Of a stretch of DNA of 64,000 nt, positions 63,418-64,000 are shown piece after piece. The first letter of the stretch is position 1. Each line of letters begins with the position of its first letter. The DNA comes from Bacteroidales bacterium M3 (GTDB lineage Bacteria > Bacteroidota > Bacteroidia > Bacteroidales > Muribaculaceae). A program made the translations under genes and the position numbers. The notes beneath the pieces were generated by a model. It was given only the letters and a program-made list of their open reading frames with translations. It was not told the DNA's origin and searched no databases. The stretch is taken from the NCBI GenBank assembly GCA_001689445.1, contig LUJN01000003.1, positions 62,001 through 126,000 on the forward strand, read 5' to 3'.

Positions 63418-64000
63418 TTAAGATTTTTTGAGCGGAACAGAGGGTACATCAATCATTTCAACGCCGGGAAACTCACGGGCAAGATAGCGTGATATAAATC
63501 CGTGAGTATCGGCCGCTATCATGGGGTCGGTGTCGAAATGGGTGTTGTAGAGCACCGCCCGTAGCGGGATATTGCGGCTCTTCACCGCCTCAAACGACAG
63601 GATGGTATGGTTGATGGAGCCGAGGCTGCCGTTGGTGACGAGCGCGAGAGGAAGCCGGCGCGACGCCACATAGTCGATGGTGAATGTGGTGTCGTCAATC
63701 GGGACCATCAGTCCCCCCGCCCCCTCGACGAGCACGACGTCATAGCGGGCGGCAAGCGTCGCCGTGGCAGCGTCAATCGCGCCCAGGTCAATCTCGCGGC
63801 GGTCGATTGACGCGGCAAGCTGGGGGGAGGCTGGATAAGAGAATATCACCGGGGCGGTCGTGTGGTCGGTGTCCTCGGGGAGCATCCCGGTGCCCATGAT
63901 GGCACGGTGTATGTCTATATCCTCCGAATACCCTTGGTTGCCGGTCTGTATGAATTTCTGCGTGACAACACTCTTGCCGCCGTCCATCATGCGGCGTGCC
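63418..64000 (-). CDS. bioD: Dethiobiotin synthetase, N-terminus outside the window
   Basis: ATP-dependent enzyme that closes the ureido ring of dethiobiotin, the penultimate step of biotin synthesis. The visible 194 residues begin ARRMMDGGKSVVTQKFIQTGN, so only the first ~20 residues, with the P-loop, are missing beyond base 64000. VEGAGGLMVPIDD (mid-protein) is the family motif, and LVTNGSLGSINHT follows. The window does not show whether other bio genes lie upstream. Confidence 0.93.
   Translation of the reverse strand, partial: ARRMMDGGKSVVTQKFIQTGNQGYSEDIDIHRAIMGTGMLPEDTDHTTAPVIFSYPASPQLAASIDRREIDLGAIDAATATLAARYDVVLVEGAGGLMVPIDDTTFTIDYVASRRLPLALVTNGSLGSINHTILSFEAVKSRNIPLRAVLYNTHFDTDPMIAADTHGFISRYLAREFPGVEMIDVPSVPLKKS

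Overview
The window looks like chromosomal DNA of a GC-rich gut Bacteroidales, most likely Muribaculaceae. This is inferred from gene content and style: SusC/SusD pairs, proteins with a Por/T9SS-like C-terminal tail, BspA-type leucine-rich repeats, C10, C11 and tricorn-like peptidases, and Bacteroidetes promoters (-7 TAnnTTTG, often with a -33 TTTG about 19-21 bases upstream). The species cannot be named from the sequence alone.

Layout. 1-2.9 kb: ispD-recG, overlapping by ATGA. 3.0-20.5 kb (minus strand): a polysaccharide utilization region. In transcription order it holds a CotH-domain protein, GH5 and GH3 glycosidases, a membrane-anchored regulator, a secreted putative glycan-binding protein, a GH128 beta-1,3-glucanase with a CBM6-like domain, SusC, SusD and a further surface protein. 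The enzymes point to beta-glucan. A GH16 laminarinase-type enzyme sits apart at 37.3 kb under its own promoter. 20.6-23.5 kb: GT39/83-type membrane glycosyltransferase, small HExxH-like protein, tRNA-Gly, DUF488 protein. 23.6-31.2 kb: two tandem BspA-like LRR proteins and a tricorn-like protease. 31.4-34.1 kb: an unrecognised protein and a TPR lipoprotein. 34.3-46 kb: speA, truA, GH16, NUDIX, clostripain-like peptidase, MscS channel, recJ, recQ. 46-54.4 kb: acyltransferase, C10 peptidase with LRRs, gpmI, a candidate small RNA, initiator tRNA-Met, ROK kinase. 54.7-61 kb (minus): an S9 peptidase, lipoprotein, MurB-metallohydrolase fusion, metallohydrolase and VOC protein run. 61.6-64 kb: ECF sigma factor, small membrane protein, RNase D-like exonuclease and the end of bioD.

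The most unusual content lies between genes. Four families of short repeats occur. (1) GTAG-headed palindromes resemble REP/BIME elements: four inverted pairs and two singles, with three different palindrome cores. (2) A ~200 bp MITE occurs in two near-identical copies, plus a diverged relative and a terminal remnant; its ends carry an outward TAnnTTTG box and lie just upstream of genes. (3) Arrays with a 9-bp period occur mostly just after stop codons, and in one case are read as a three-residue repeat protein tail. (4) A second 3'-end family is built on AGTGC. These, a promoter-terminator pair that frames a ~65-nt RNA, and an in-frame MurB-metallohydrolase fusion are the main leads. No CRISPR array, prophage or complete insertion sequence was seen.
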